NCBI GenBank assembly: GCA_026874595.1
Contig: CM049306.1
Location: 65,232,019 to 65,296,018 of the forward strand
Direction of reading: 5' to 3'
Length of the DNA: 64,000 bases
Origin: Sipunculus nudus
Taxonomy: Eukaryota; Annelida; Sipuncula; Golfingiida; Sipunculidae
The notes under the pieces were generated by a model. The model ran no database searches and was not told where the DNA came from. It saw only the letters and a list, made by a program, of their open reading frames with translations. Made by a program: the position numbers and the translations under genes. Below are positions 36,136 to 45,850 of this stretch, one piece after another. Position 1 is the stretch's first letter, and each line of letters begins with the position of its first letter.

Positions 36136-37009
36136 AATAATCAGAAAGTTCGTCAGAATAGTTATAGATTTATGATATAAAGTATAGTGCTGTATAATGA
36201 CCAGGCCTCTGTGTCCTTACAATGCATAGTGTGCTTGTACTGCATGGTCTTTAATTAACAGTGAATTGTGGACCAGATCACTGTGGGACTGGAAAAAAAT
36301 AGTAATTTGTTTGGCACCAAGTCCCCCCCCCCCCCTCATATAGGCATTTGGACATGCCGTCGGGTATTATCCGTTACAGGCGCAGGGTGTCACTAGCCGC
36401 CTCATAGCTCCTTGTAGCTTGGTTTGTGGAGAAGATGATTGTTGTTATATGCTCATTTTAAAAATATGATGCGTATGCGTACATACATGCCATTGATGTC
36501 AACCGAGAAAAACAGTCAAATGGAATCCAAATCAAAATATAAATATGCACATATATAATTTTTATAATATATATTTATTTACATATATAAAACACAAACT
36601 ACAAAAGTATGACATTAATATTAGGTACAATATGATTATTTATTAAACTGAAATATTAAATAAACGTGTTATAAGTACAACTTTAGTTCATAGTCAGTGG
36701 TATCTTCATTTATCATATATGTACAGTTTGAATATAGCAATGCATATAAAAATGAAACCAGTTTATAATCTGTATGAGTAAAAGGTGACAGTGTTCAGTT
36801 TCAACATAAATTCAAAATCTTATTTATATATGAATGTGTAAATTATTAATTTTAGGTTCTGTGCAAAAAAAATAATTTAATGTTTTGGTTAGACATATGT
36901 ATTTACTCTGGTTTGTAAGGAAATTTATAAAAAAAATGAAATATCTAAAAGCACATGCGTGTTTTATTAAAATTAAGCCATTATCGGGAGCCACACGTTT
37001 CCCAATAAT
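36044..37009. other. AT-rich DNA with (TA)n and C13 tracts; no gene seen
   Basis: A (TA)n microsatellite occupies about 36073-36133 and a run of 13 C lies at 36323-36335. Apart from these I recognise nothing: both strands are full of stops and there is no RNA-like fold. It is the longest piece in the window that does not look like a repeat copy, and could be unique DNA. Confidence 0.6.
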
Positions 37010-38463
37010 CAAACTAGACGACCAAAGGTCGAACGCTTGCCGGAAATCGGAAGTGAAACACAGACGGACAGACAGAACATATTGTCGGTTTTCTATTAAT
37101 GGAATGACTCTCAGGGACATTGCTGAGAAATTGTGGCCCGTAGAATGACATATGAGACAAGAGAACAGGCAAGCAGACAAAGCTGACAACAAAAGACGAA
37201 CAGACAGATATACTGACTTTGTGAGACAAGATTGACACCAGATGACTTAACCTAGTTATGGAGAAGATTCAAAGGAAGAAAATGAGTTATAATTTATGTT
37301 ATTTAGATTTATAGTTTTGGAGGTATGGCGAATTTATGATATACTTGGGAGGCTCGACTGTAGCGCCCTCTAGCGGACATATTCCGAAGACGACAAATGC
37401 GTTTCGTATTATTAGTGTATGACATGGGATGTCCCAGTTTCAAAAGGATTCTGTCAAAGCTGTGGCCTGTAGAATGCTATATGTAAGGCGTAAGAACCAG
37501 CAAGCAGGCGACTTTCAGGATAACGGACAAACAGTTGGACACACAGACAAAGTGACAGGAGATTGAAACCAGATGCCTTAGTCAGGTTATGGAGAAGACT
37601 CAAAGGAAGAAAATAAGCTATAGTTTATGTAACTGAGGCTTTGGGTGTAGAGATATGGCCAATAATATGGTGTGTGTGTGAGGGTCGTGTGCAGTGCCCA
37701 CTAGTGGCCATATCCGGAAAACGAAAAATTTTTTTCTAGATATTAGTGTAAGACATAAGATGTAATAGTTTCAAAAGGATTCCGTCAAAACTGTGGCCTA
37801 TAGAATGCTATGTGTGAGACGCAAGAACCAGCAAGCAGGCGAATTTGAGGACAACTGACAAACAGACGGACACACTGACAAAGTGACTCAAGATTGAGTC
37901 CAGATGATTACTCCAGGTTATGGAGAAGACTCAAAGGAAGACAAAAGCTACAGTTTATGTAACTGAGGTTTATAGTTTTGGAGATATTGCCAAAGCATGA
38001 TATGTTTGGAGAGGTTCGAGTTCAGCGCCCCTAGCGGCCATATCCGGAAAATGAAAAATTGATTTCGAGATATTAGTGTAAGAATTAAGATGTAATAGTT
38101 TCAAGAGGATTCTTTCAAAACTGTGGCCTGTAGAATGCTATATGTGAGACGCAAGAGCAAGCAGGCGAATTAGAGGACAACTGACAAACAGACGGACACA
38201 CTGACAAAGTTACACAAGATTGAGACCAGATGACATTACTAGTTATGGAGAAGACTCAGAAGGAAAACCTAAGCTATAGTTTATGTAATTGAGGCTTTGG
38301 GTTTTAGAGATATGGCCAAAGTAATGATATGTGTGTGAGGGTCGTGTGCAGCGCCCCCTAGCAGCCATATTCAAAAAATGAAAAAACAATTTCGAGATAC
38401 TAGTGTAGGACTTATGATATGTCGGTTTCAAAAAGATTCCTGCAATAATGTGGCCTTTGGCAA
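37010..38463 (-). repeat. ~330-bp mosaic modules, minus orientation
   Basis: Begins at the junction hairpin AACTAGACGACCAAAGGTCG and continues with GTGGCCTGTAGAATG anchors at about 37136, 37465, 37794 and 38121 (period about 330). It is the reverse complement of the family at 20-26.5 kb. CTCF-like cores on the minus strand lie at about 37361-37377, 37691-37709, 38022-38039 and 38349-38366. The last module is cut by the SINE insertion at TTTGGC. Frames here (for example 36824-37238, 38243-38431) are readings of the repeat. Confidence 0.85.
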
Positions 38464-38623
38464 AGTGACGTCACTGGTTCCAATGAAAGTGTGCTGATAC
38501 ACAGAGGAAGTTGGGGATCCCTGTTAGCTCAGTGGTAGAGCAGACGACCGGCAATCGGAGGGTCATGGGTTCGATTCCCATACGGGGTGATCCGACTTTT
38601 TCTGTGTATTCTTGTTCTATATC
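38464..38623 (+). mobile_element. tRNA-derived SINE, copy 1
   Basis: Contains a tRNA-like region 38518-38588: acceptor TCCCTGT pairs with ACGGGGT at six of seven positions, D stem GCTC/GAGC and T stem ATGGG/CCCAT are perfect, A box TAGCTCAGTGG is at 38525-38535 and B box GGTTCGATTCC at 38568-38578. The anticodon arm is poor (mismatched stem, no T at position 33), so it is not a working tRNA. A pol III terminator TTTTT lies at 38597-38601. The antisense strand gives a GIEPMTLRLP reading frame that recurs in animal gene sets as an artefact of such SINEs. Confidence 0.8.
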
Positions 38624-38763
38624 TCCATGAGATGGACCAGCATGGCCAATCAACATCATTCTATATAATATTTGATGCACACCAAAAAAAGGCCATCAGT
38701 TTATCACTGCTACATGCAAAGTCGCCGTGTCGACACATGTAGTATGTATAATACCAGTCACAG
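38624..38763. other. Spacer between the two SINE copies
   Basis: About 140 bases with no match noticed elsewhere in the window. It could be the tail of the first SINE or inserted DNA. It ends close to GTCGACACATGTAGTATG and the second GTGACGTCAC. Confidence 0.4.
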
Positions 38764-38928
38764 TAGTGACGTCACTTCGCTGGTTCCAATGAAAGTGTGC
38801 TGATACACAGAGGAAGTTGGGTATCCCTGTTAGCTCAGTGGTAGAGCAGACGCCCGGCAATCGGAGGGTCATGGGTTCGATTCCCATACGGGGTGATCCG
38901 ACTTTTTCTGTGTATTCTTGTTCTATAT
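38764..38928 (+). mobile_element. tRNA-derived SINE, copy 2
   Basis: Nearly identical to copy 1 from GTGACGTCAC to TTCTTGTTCTATA, about 300 bases further on. The A box is at 38831-38841, the B box at 38874-38884, and TTTTT at 38903-38907. It differs by a four-base insertion (TTCG) near the start, T for G before the acceptor, and C for A in the anticodon arm (GACGCCCGG). The right end joins TATTAGGACACCATGG, the start of a mosaic module. A tandem pair suggests duplication of SINE plus spacer rather than two separate insertions. Confidence 0.8.
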
Positions 38929-39111
38929 TAGGACACCATGGTAAGGGAAAGAATATGACAGAGTCACTAAGACGATCAACGCATTATATCTAGTTTCAGA
39001 TGCTGCAATCAAAATTGTGACACAGTTTATAGTTTTGGAGATATTTTACAATAATGATTACTGCAGTGCCATCTGGTGGTTATTTTCCAAAATGATAAAA
39101 GTAATCTTCGA
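38929..39111 (-). repeat. Diverged mosaic module with weak CTCF-like core
   Basis: Related to the CACCATGGTAATGG...GCGCCATCTGGCGGC module at 42.87 and 43.09 kb; the core here reads TGCAGTGCCATCTGGTGGTT (about 39063-39082). It breaks off into the trinucleotide repeat. Confidence 0.7.
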
Positions 39112-39219
39112 GATATATTATTATTTTGTTTATATTATTTTTGTTATTATTATTGTTATTATTATTATTATATATATATATTAATATACTATAATAATAA
39201 TTGTTATTATTATTATATA

Positions 39220-39268
<49 letters not shown>

Positions 39269-39271
39269 TTT
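39112..39271. repeat. (TTA)n microsatellite with AT interruptions
   Basis: Mostly TTA trinucleotides with TG and AT interruptions. Open frames of Tyr/Asn runs on both strands arise only from this. Confidence 0.97.
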
Positions 39272-39957
39272 AACCGCTACCCTCGATTGCAAACCGGTTA
39301 TCCGTCCCTTATTTGACACACCCAACTGCAAAACCGGGAATACGTCCCTGATAAAATAGTTGTGATTGTGTTTACCAGCAACACAATCTCTGCATTTAGT
39401 AACATTTTGGGGGAGCCTCTCTCTTTGTTTGTTTAAAGGGATTACCCTTTAGAACAGGTCATTCCTCAATGCAGGGAAATCCTCAAAGTGCGTCCATACA
39501 AAGCATGAAAAAGAGGCCACAACCAAAAACACAGGTGGGATCAATCCCAATTGTGTCGTTTCACGGACCATCGCACACCCATAGAACAATGCTCCAACTG
39601 TCAAATGTAATGCCCCTGCCGACATTTACTATCACTCACTGCCGCCACTTATGGTCATGGCAATGGGATGTACTTTCTTTATTTGAAGAAAAACGATGCA
39701 AGATTTAAAGAAACTTACAATATAATCATATAATGTGATCGAGAGTGTTAGACGCTATCACTTGCTGAAAACATAAGGTCTTCAGCATAAAAACAACAGA
39801 ATAATAGACGTTTATTTGAATGGTCCCATTTTCTCGTTTGACAAGAAATGGGGCGTGATATACAAGATATTCACTTTTGTCACTTAAAACTAGTCAAGTG
39901 ATTTTTGAACAATAGAAAAATATAATCTCTAGCATTAAAATGAGGGAAATATATTTA
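39272..39957 (+). repeat. Old diverged copy of the short-ORF and CTCG modules
   Basis: Words such as TTTGACACACCCAACTGCAAAACCGGG, TTTCACGGACCATCGCACAC and AATGTAATGCCCCTGCCGAC align with the 43.3-43.7 kb module but with many changes. The 79-codon frame at 39469 is out of register with the short ORF of the other copies. The piece from 39710 on matches the CTCG module but has lost most of its motifs. Confidence 0.65.
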
Positions 39958-41764
39958 TCCAACACAAACCATTTGAACAAACTTGAGAAGGCTCGTCTCT
40001 GGGATCATTTCTGTAAAATATTGAACAATTTTGCCGGACTCTTTACAAGAAGAAGAAGTTTTTTCAGCTTTTCCCCTGTAAAATCTAAGTAAATGCAGAT
40101 AGCAAAAATAAGCTGAATCCATCAACATTTGATATGTGACTGATAATTGCATAAAATTTGGAGATGGTAGCTGCTGCTATTCCTGAGAAATTATGAATAG
40201 TGTACAGATGATATGTAATATCATAAATCTACATTTTTAAAAGCTTTTAAAAAACATTCTTGTCAATATTTTCCATAGATATTCTGAAATCTAAATGTCT
40301 AGAGGCATGATGTAATGGATGCTGATAAACTGGTGCTAGGCTAGATGTATCTGCTTCACACAGCTAACATATATGGTAAAATGACTCAATTCAATCTTTA
40401 AAATTCAGCCAAAATTCATTTTTTGGAACCATAAAAGACAATTATTATTAGAATGATTCAGGGAATTATTCTTGTAAAATATTAAACAAACTGGCCTAAG
40501 TATCATCAGTCGAAAAACTTTTTGTAGGTTTATAACTCATATGGGAAAATACAGCAAAATGGCAAAGTTCAGCTTCCCATAACTCAGCCAAAAATCATTG
40601 AACCAAAACCATTTGAACAAACTTGAATTATCAACTTATAAGGATAATTAATGTATGAGATTTAAGAATTTGGCCCAGTGGTTTTTGAGAAGAAGATTTT
40701 TTTTTAGCCACTCAGCTAACATGGGCTGTTATGGCATATGACTAAATTCAGCTTCCCATAACTTAGCCAAAAGTCACTGAACTGAGACCATTTAAACAAA
40801 CTTGAATTATCAACATCTAAGAATAATTAATGTGTGAGATTTAAGAATTTGGCCCAGTGGTTTTTGAGAAGAAGATTTTTGTAGCCACTCAGCTAACATG
40901 GGCTGTTATGGGATATGACTAAATTCAGCTTCCCATAACTCAGCCAAAAGTCACTGAACTGAGACCATTTGAACAAACTTGAATTATCAACATCTAAGGA
41001 TTATTAATGTGTGAGATTTAAGAATTAGGCCCAGTGGTTTTTGAGAAGAAGATTTTTGTAGCCACTTAGCTAAAATGGGCTGTTATGGCATATGACTAAA
41101 TTCAGCTTCCCAAAACTTAGCCAAAAGTCACTGAACTGAGACCATTTGAACAAATTTCAGAAAGCACTAACCTAGGATCATTTCTGTGCGATATTAAACA
41201 ATTTGGCCATTTCGTTTCAGAGAAGAAGTTATTTGTAGCTGTCAGTATGATACAGGCACTGATGACCCCCGTACAAAAAAGGCCGATGCAGGTGGCGCCA
41301 CCAATACGTCAATTTCAGATATGACTCATGTGACCAACATTGGCATAAAATTTGGTGATGATAGCTCAAGCCTTTTCTGAGATTGTAAATTTAGTATGCT
41401 TTTTTGGACAGATGATTAAGTTCAACATCCTGTAACTCGGCCAAAAATCACCGAAATTAAACCATTCGAACAAACTTGAGGGAATATTGTTCCAAGAATC
41501 ATTTCTGTAAAATATTGGACAATTTGACTGAACAGATTCGGAGAAGAAGATTTTTTAAGCTTTTTTAGCTTTTTCCCTATAAAATCTAAGAAAATGCAGT
41601 TAGCCAAAAAATAAGCAAAATCTGATATAGTTTTTTAGATGACTAATTTTATGCATAAGATTTCAAGGTGCTAATTCTTGCCGTTTTCAAGATAGTATGG
41701 GTTAACGTACAGACGACGGACGACACCACACCATCGCATAAGCTCACAGGTTCGCTAAAAACCA
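39958..41764 (-). mobile_element. Element built of ~177-bp repeats, minus orientation
   Basis: Tandem units with GACCATTTGAACAAACTTGA recur at about 40786, 40963 and 41139, with older units to either side; this is the inverted, longer version of 26.54-27.69 kb. The right end, read on the minus strand, is TTTTTAGCGAACCTGTGAGC followed by GATGGTGTGGTGTCGTCCGTCGTC, the same design (T run, near-palindrome, GTCC/GTCG tract) as the hairpin-ended element. It therefore looks like a sister family whose interior is a satellite. The left end is not sharply defined. No coding potential. Confidence 0.7.
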
Positions 41765-42600
41765 GTAAGCAGGTGAATTTGAGAACTAACAAACAGACAG
41801 ACATACTGACAAAGTTACACAAAGCTGAGACCACTTGACTTACTCAGCTTATGGAAAAGACCCAGAGGAAGAAAATAAGGTATAGTTTCTGTAATTAAGG
41901 TTTATAATTTTAGAGATATGGCTCAAAAATGATATGTTGGGGAAGTTCGAGTGCAGCGCCACCTAGCAGCCATATCTGGAAAATGAAAAATCCATTTCGA
42001 GATATTAGTGTAAGAAATAAGATATATTAGTTTCAAAATGATTCCTGCATATTTGTGAAATCTAGGCTGTCATTAAGTGATATCTCGAAATTTCTCGTTT
42101 GACGAGATATTGTACGAGATATTGCGAGAGTTGCATTATAATCAAACAATACTACTTGTATGCTACCTGATGCAAAAAACTAGATCTCTGTAGCTTTAAA
42201 ACTGACAAAGAAAAATGAGACCCCTTGTTTTCGAATATCATGACTTTTCCCCCAAAATGCGTAACCATGGTTACCGCAAATTTGAGGCCGCTATACACCA
42301 GAAGAAAGGCCTTGGAATGACAATTAAAATGAGCTACAGTTGAAGTAGATACGACTAATAGTGACAAAGATATGAAGGAAAAACCGTTTTGCAAACTTTT
42401 GATGACCTTGACCGTCGACTGATAATGACAAAATTCAATAGGCTTCGGGCACTTTTGGTTGTACATCAACTATGTAAGTTTGCAAGCGATCGCTGTAAAA
42501 CTGTGCATTTTAGGCTGGAGACAGACAGACAAACAAACAAACAAACTAGACGACCAGAGGTCGAACGCTTGACGGAAGCGGAAATAAGAAAGTCAAACTA
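41765..42600 (-). repeat. ~330-bp module plus long GGTCA/CCATGG/CTCG module, minus orientation
   Basis: CTCF-like core near 41953 (TGCAGCGCCACCTAGCAGCC), inverted motif TCTCGTTTGACGAGA near 42095, palindrome GTAACCATGGTTAC near 42261-42274, a decayed GACCTTGACC string near 42402, and the junction hairpin CTAGACGACCAGAGGTCGAA at 42547-42566. This is the mirror of 24.75-25.6 kb. Confidence 0.85.
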
Positions 42601-43300
42601 GGAGACTACATACAGCAGGCAGGCAGTTTACATTTGGAACTGGTCAAATGAAGTACCCGAATAATGGCGTAAACAGAAGCACAATTTTGTGTGGTTATGC
42701 TGATTTTCAAAAGTCGCAGATGAGTAGACAGACAGACAGACAAGAAAAAACTGTATGTGAAGGCCATGTACTCCTGTCATGGAGAATGGAAAACAGTCTA
42801 TTAGAATAAAACTCCATATTTGATATTTCAAGAATAAGAAGAATTTAATTGTAACGTATATTAGGTCACCATGGTAATGGAAGAATATGACAGAGTCCCC
42901 ACGAGGATAATCGCATTAAATCTGGTTTCAGTTGCTGCAATCAATGTTGTGACACTGTCTATAGTTTTGGAGATATGGCACAATAATGATTGCTGCAGCG
43001 CCATCTGGCGGCTTTTTTCTAAACAAAAAAAAATAAGTTCCCAGATATTTATTTTATGATATATATTTGATGTATAATTAAATTTAAACCCTGCAGAATG
43101 TGACAGAGTCCCCAGGAGGATAAACGCAATAAACCTAGTATCAGATGCTGCAATCAATCTTGTGACAGTGTGTATAGTTTTGGAGATATGGCACAATAAT
43201 GATTGCTGCAGCGCCATCTGGCGGTTAATTTCTAAATGAAAAAAAAATGTTTCGAAATATTTTATTTTTTATTATAAATATTTAATGTATAATTAAAATT
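42601..43300 (-). repeat. Module with GCGCCATCTGGCGGC core, two tandem units
   Basis: Starts with AGGAGACTACATACAGCAGG and a (GACA)n tract, then two units ending in GATTGCTGCAGCGCCATCTGGC at about 42985-43015 and 43200-43230. The minus-strand core CCGCCAGATGGCGCTG fits the CTCF consensus at all but the third position. Copies recur at about 49.4, 51.6, 53.9 and 58.1 kb. The 67- to 118-codon frames here recur only because the module does. Confidence 0.85.
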
Positions 43301-43625
43301 AAACCCCTGCCCCCCAACCTGCTAAACCAAGGATCCGCCCATAATTTGACACACCCAACTACAAAATCGGGGATCCGTCCCTGGTTTGAAAGATTTGCCA
43401 GTGGTTCCTAGCAACACAAGTGGCCGCAGAAGGGGACACAAGGAAAATAACAGGTGTGTTCAATTCAAATTTAGCGGCTTTTGTCCTCTTTTCAATGCTG
43501 CTTTGTGAAATTCATGGACGACCGCGCACGCCAACTTGCTACTGTAATGGCCTTGCCGGCACTTACCGGTCAACCCTGAAGCCACTTGTGCTCACGGCAA
43601 TTGGATTTATCTTCATCATTTGATA
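43301..43625 (+). repeat. Short-ORF module (60-67 codon frame)
   Basis: After GGGGATCCGTCCCTGGTTTG comes a frame whose product begins MKITGVFNSN, has a hydrophobic stretch resembling a signal peptide, then TPTCYCNGLAGTYRS and a hydrophobic end. The best copies are here, 52449-52652, 54743-54946 and 59734-59916. The copy at about 50028 has an in-frame TGA, and the one at 39.5 kb is scrambled. Between copies the changes I see are replacement changes, with no excess of silent ones. I read it as a fortuitous frame in a repeat, not a gene. Confidence 0.6.
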
Positions 43626-44420
43626 AAAAACGAGGCCAGATTTGACGGGAATTGCTATATAATCACATTATATGACTGAGAGTGTCAGACGCTGTCACAT
43701 GCTGAAAACTATATGACTGTAGTGTAAAAAATGACAGCATTATAGGCATTTGTTTAAATGTTCCTCTGTTTTCGTTTGATGACAAATGGTGCGAGATTTG
43801 ACGAGATATTCACTTCTGTCACTTTAATCTACTAAAAAATCCTAGAACAATAAAAACAAGACCCTTGTAGCATTAAAATAGCTGAGATACAGATATTTGT
43901 TTAAAATCTCGTAATTTCTCGTTTGACGATAAACGGAGCGAGATTTGACGAGATTTGCAATTGAATGACTTAGAACCAAGGGAATGCTGCCTTATACAAA
44001 AAACTTCACCCTTGTAGCATAAATATTAACAGAGATAAAAGCCAAAAACATCATGTTTTCAGATTGTCAAATTTAACCCTAAAATTTGGTAACCATGGTA
44101 ACGGCGACACAAGCCTATATGTACAAAGGAATAAGCCAATGAAAAATGAAAAGTTGTAGTGTTTCCTGTACCACGCCCCCTGGTGGTTTTTTTTCGAAAA
44201 ATGAAAAAACACGTTCGAGATAATACAGAAAAACAGAAAATATGTCACTTTCAGAACCTCATCTGTAAAACTGCAACCTCTAAATCGTATTTAATGAAAT
44301 CTCGAAAAGTCTCATTTGACGACAGATGGCACGAGATTTTGCGAGACTTGCATTAATTTAGCACAGAGCGTATAAAATGCTACACAATGCAAAAAACTAG
44401 AGCTCTCGAACTTAAAATTT
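43626..44420 (-). repeat. CTCG/CGAG-rich module with X-box-like palindrome and CTCF-like core
   Basis: Three successive blocks carry forms of TCTCGTTTGACGANAAA followed by CGAGATTTGACGAGAT. GGTAACCATGGTAAC lies near 44089-44103 and ACCACGCCCCCTGGTGG (CTCF-like on the minus strand) near 44170-44186. Copies occur at 50.2-51.2, 52.65-53.5, 54.95-55.8, 58.64-59.58 (inverted), 61.8-62.8 and 63.7-64.0 kb. Confidence 0.8.
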
Positions 44421-44580
44421 CCGGCAAGCAACAAACAGACATACGCAACTGACCAACATGCTTGCCGAAATCGAAGATTTCCGGCAAGCAACAAACAGAC
44501 AAAGAGACAAAGAGACAAACAGACATACGCAACTGACCAACATGCTTGCCGAAATCGAAGATTTCCGGCAAGCAACAAAC
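44421..44580. repeat. Minisatellite with CTTGCCGAAATC hairpin units
   Basis: Two and a half units contain CTTGCCGAAATCGAAGATTTCCGGCAAG, a 12-13 bp stem around GAA, joined by CAACAAACAGACATACGC. An expanded GACAAA stretch lies in between. Similar units form the array at 63.2-63.43 kb. Confidence 0.85.
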
Positions 44581-45850
44581 TAGACGACCAGAGGTCGAAC
44601 GCTTGCCGGAAGTTGAAATGACAGACAGATGGACAGACAGAACATATTGTGGGTTTTCTATTATTTGAATGACCCTCAGCATTTGCTGAGAAGTTGTGGC
44701 CTGTAAAATGACATATCAGACAAAACGAGGAAGCAGACAAAGCTGACATCAAAAGAAGAACAGACAGACATACTGACACATCTGTGATAACAGATTACCA
44801 GACAAAAGTGCCGAAGGTAAAGAAGAGCAAAACTAGCGATAGTTTATGTAGATAAGGTTTATAATTTTGGAGATATGGCCAAAACATGATATGTTGGGGG
44901 AGGTGAAAGTGCAGCGCCCCCTAGTGGCTATATCCGGAAAATGAAAAATCTGTTTTGAGATATTAGTGTAACACATAAGATGTACCAGTTTTAAAAGGAT
45001 TCCTGAAAAAAACTGTGGCCTGTAGAATGCTATATATGAGACGCAAGAACCAGCAAGTAGGCGGATTTGAGGACAACTGACAAACAGACAGACACGCTGA
45101 CAAAGTGACACAAGATTGAGACCAGATGACATTACCAGGTCACGGAGAAGACTCAGGGAAAGAAAATAAGCCATAGTTTCTGTAATTGAGGCTTTGGGTT
45201 TTAGAGATATGGTCAATATAATGATATGTGTGTGAGGGTCAGGTGCAGCGCCACCTAGCGGCCATTCCAGGAAAATGAAAAAAATGTTTTGAGATATTTC
45301 TGTAAAATATTATATGCATGTTTTCAAATGCTTCTTTAAAAACTGTGGCCTGTAGAATGCTATATGTGAGACGCAAGAGCCAACAAGCAGGCGAATTTGA
45401 GGACAACTGACAAACAGACGAAAACACTGACAAAGTGACTCAAGATTGAGTCCAGATGACTACTCCAGGTTATGGAGAAGACCCAAAGGAAGAAAAAAGC
45501 TACAGTTTATGTAACTGAGGTTTATAATTTTGGAGATATGGCCAAAATATGATATGTTCGGGAGGTTCGCATCCAGGGCCCCCTAGCGGCCCTATTCAAA
45601 AAATGAAAAAACAATTTCGAGATACTAGTGTAGGACTTATGATATGTCAGTTTCAAAAAGATTCCTGCAATAATGTGGCCTTTGGCGCAAAATGAATGAA
45701 ATCTCGAAATATCTCTATTCACGAGATATTTTACGAGATACTGCAAGACTTGTAATAAAATCTTGTAGTACTAGTTGAATGCTTCCTGATGCAAAAAACT
45801 AGATCACTCTAGCTATAAAACTGACAAAGTTACAAAAATTAGGCCTTTTA
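44581..45850 (-). repeat. ~330-bp modules, minus orientation
   Basis: Begins with the junction hairpin and continues with GTGGCCTGTA anchors near 44696, 45017 and 45347. CTCF-like cores on the minus strand lie at 44912-44927, about 45244-45261 and about 45574-45591. The 155- and 127-codon frames on the minus strand are repeats of TCTG/TTTG tracts and module sequence. Confidence 0.85.
44912..44927 (-). promoter_or_regulatory. Full match to the CTCF core consensus, CCACTAGGGGGCGCTG
   Basis: Every position fits CCASYAGRKGGCRSTR on the minus strand. With the site at 20377 it is the best example, one per orientation block. Function is inferred from motif only. Confidence 0.5.

Noticed and set aside
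36824-37238. 122-codon minus-strand frame and overlapping frames as a host gene at the edge of the unique region
   Set aside because: The right half is module sequence shared with 45.9, 47.8 and 56.2 kb, and the left half is AT-rich without conserved features.
38518-38588. Functional tRNA gene
   Set aside because: Acceptor, D and T arms are good, but the anticodon stem has mismatches and position 33 is not T; duplication with common flanks fits a SINE.
38471-38887. GIEPMTLRLP-type reading frames as proteins
   Set aside because: They are antisense translations of the tRNA-like part of the SINEs.
39076-39331. Poly-Tyr and poly-Asn frames
   Set aside because: Pure products of the TTA trinucleotide microsatellite.
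44312-44779. 155-codon minus-strand frame rich in SVCLFVCL repeats, possible membrane protein
   Set aside because: The Leu/Phe/Val/Cys pattern is a translation of TTTG/TCTG tetranucleotide tracts and hairpin minisatellite units. The same applies to frames near 22.7, 24.8, 56.0 and 63.1 kb.
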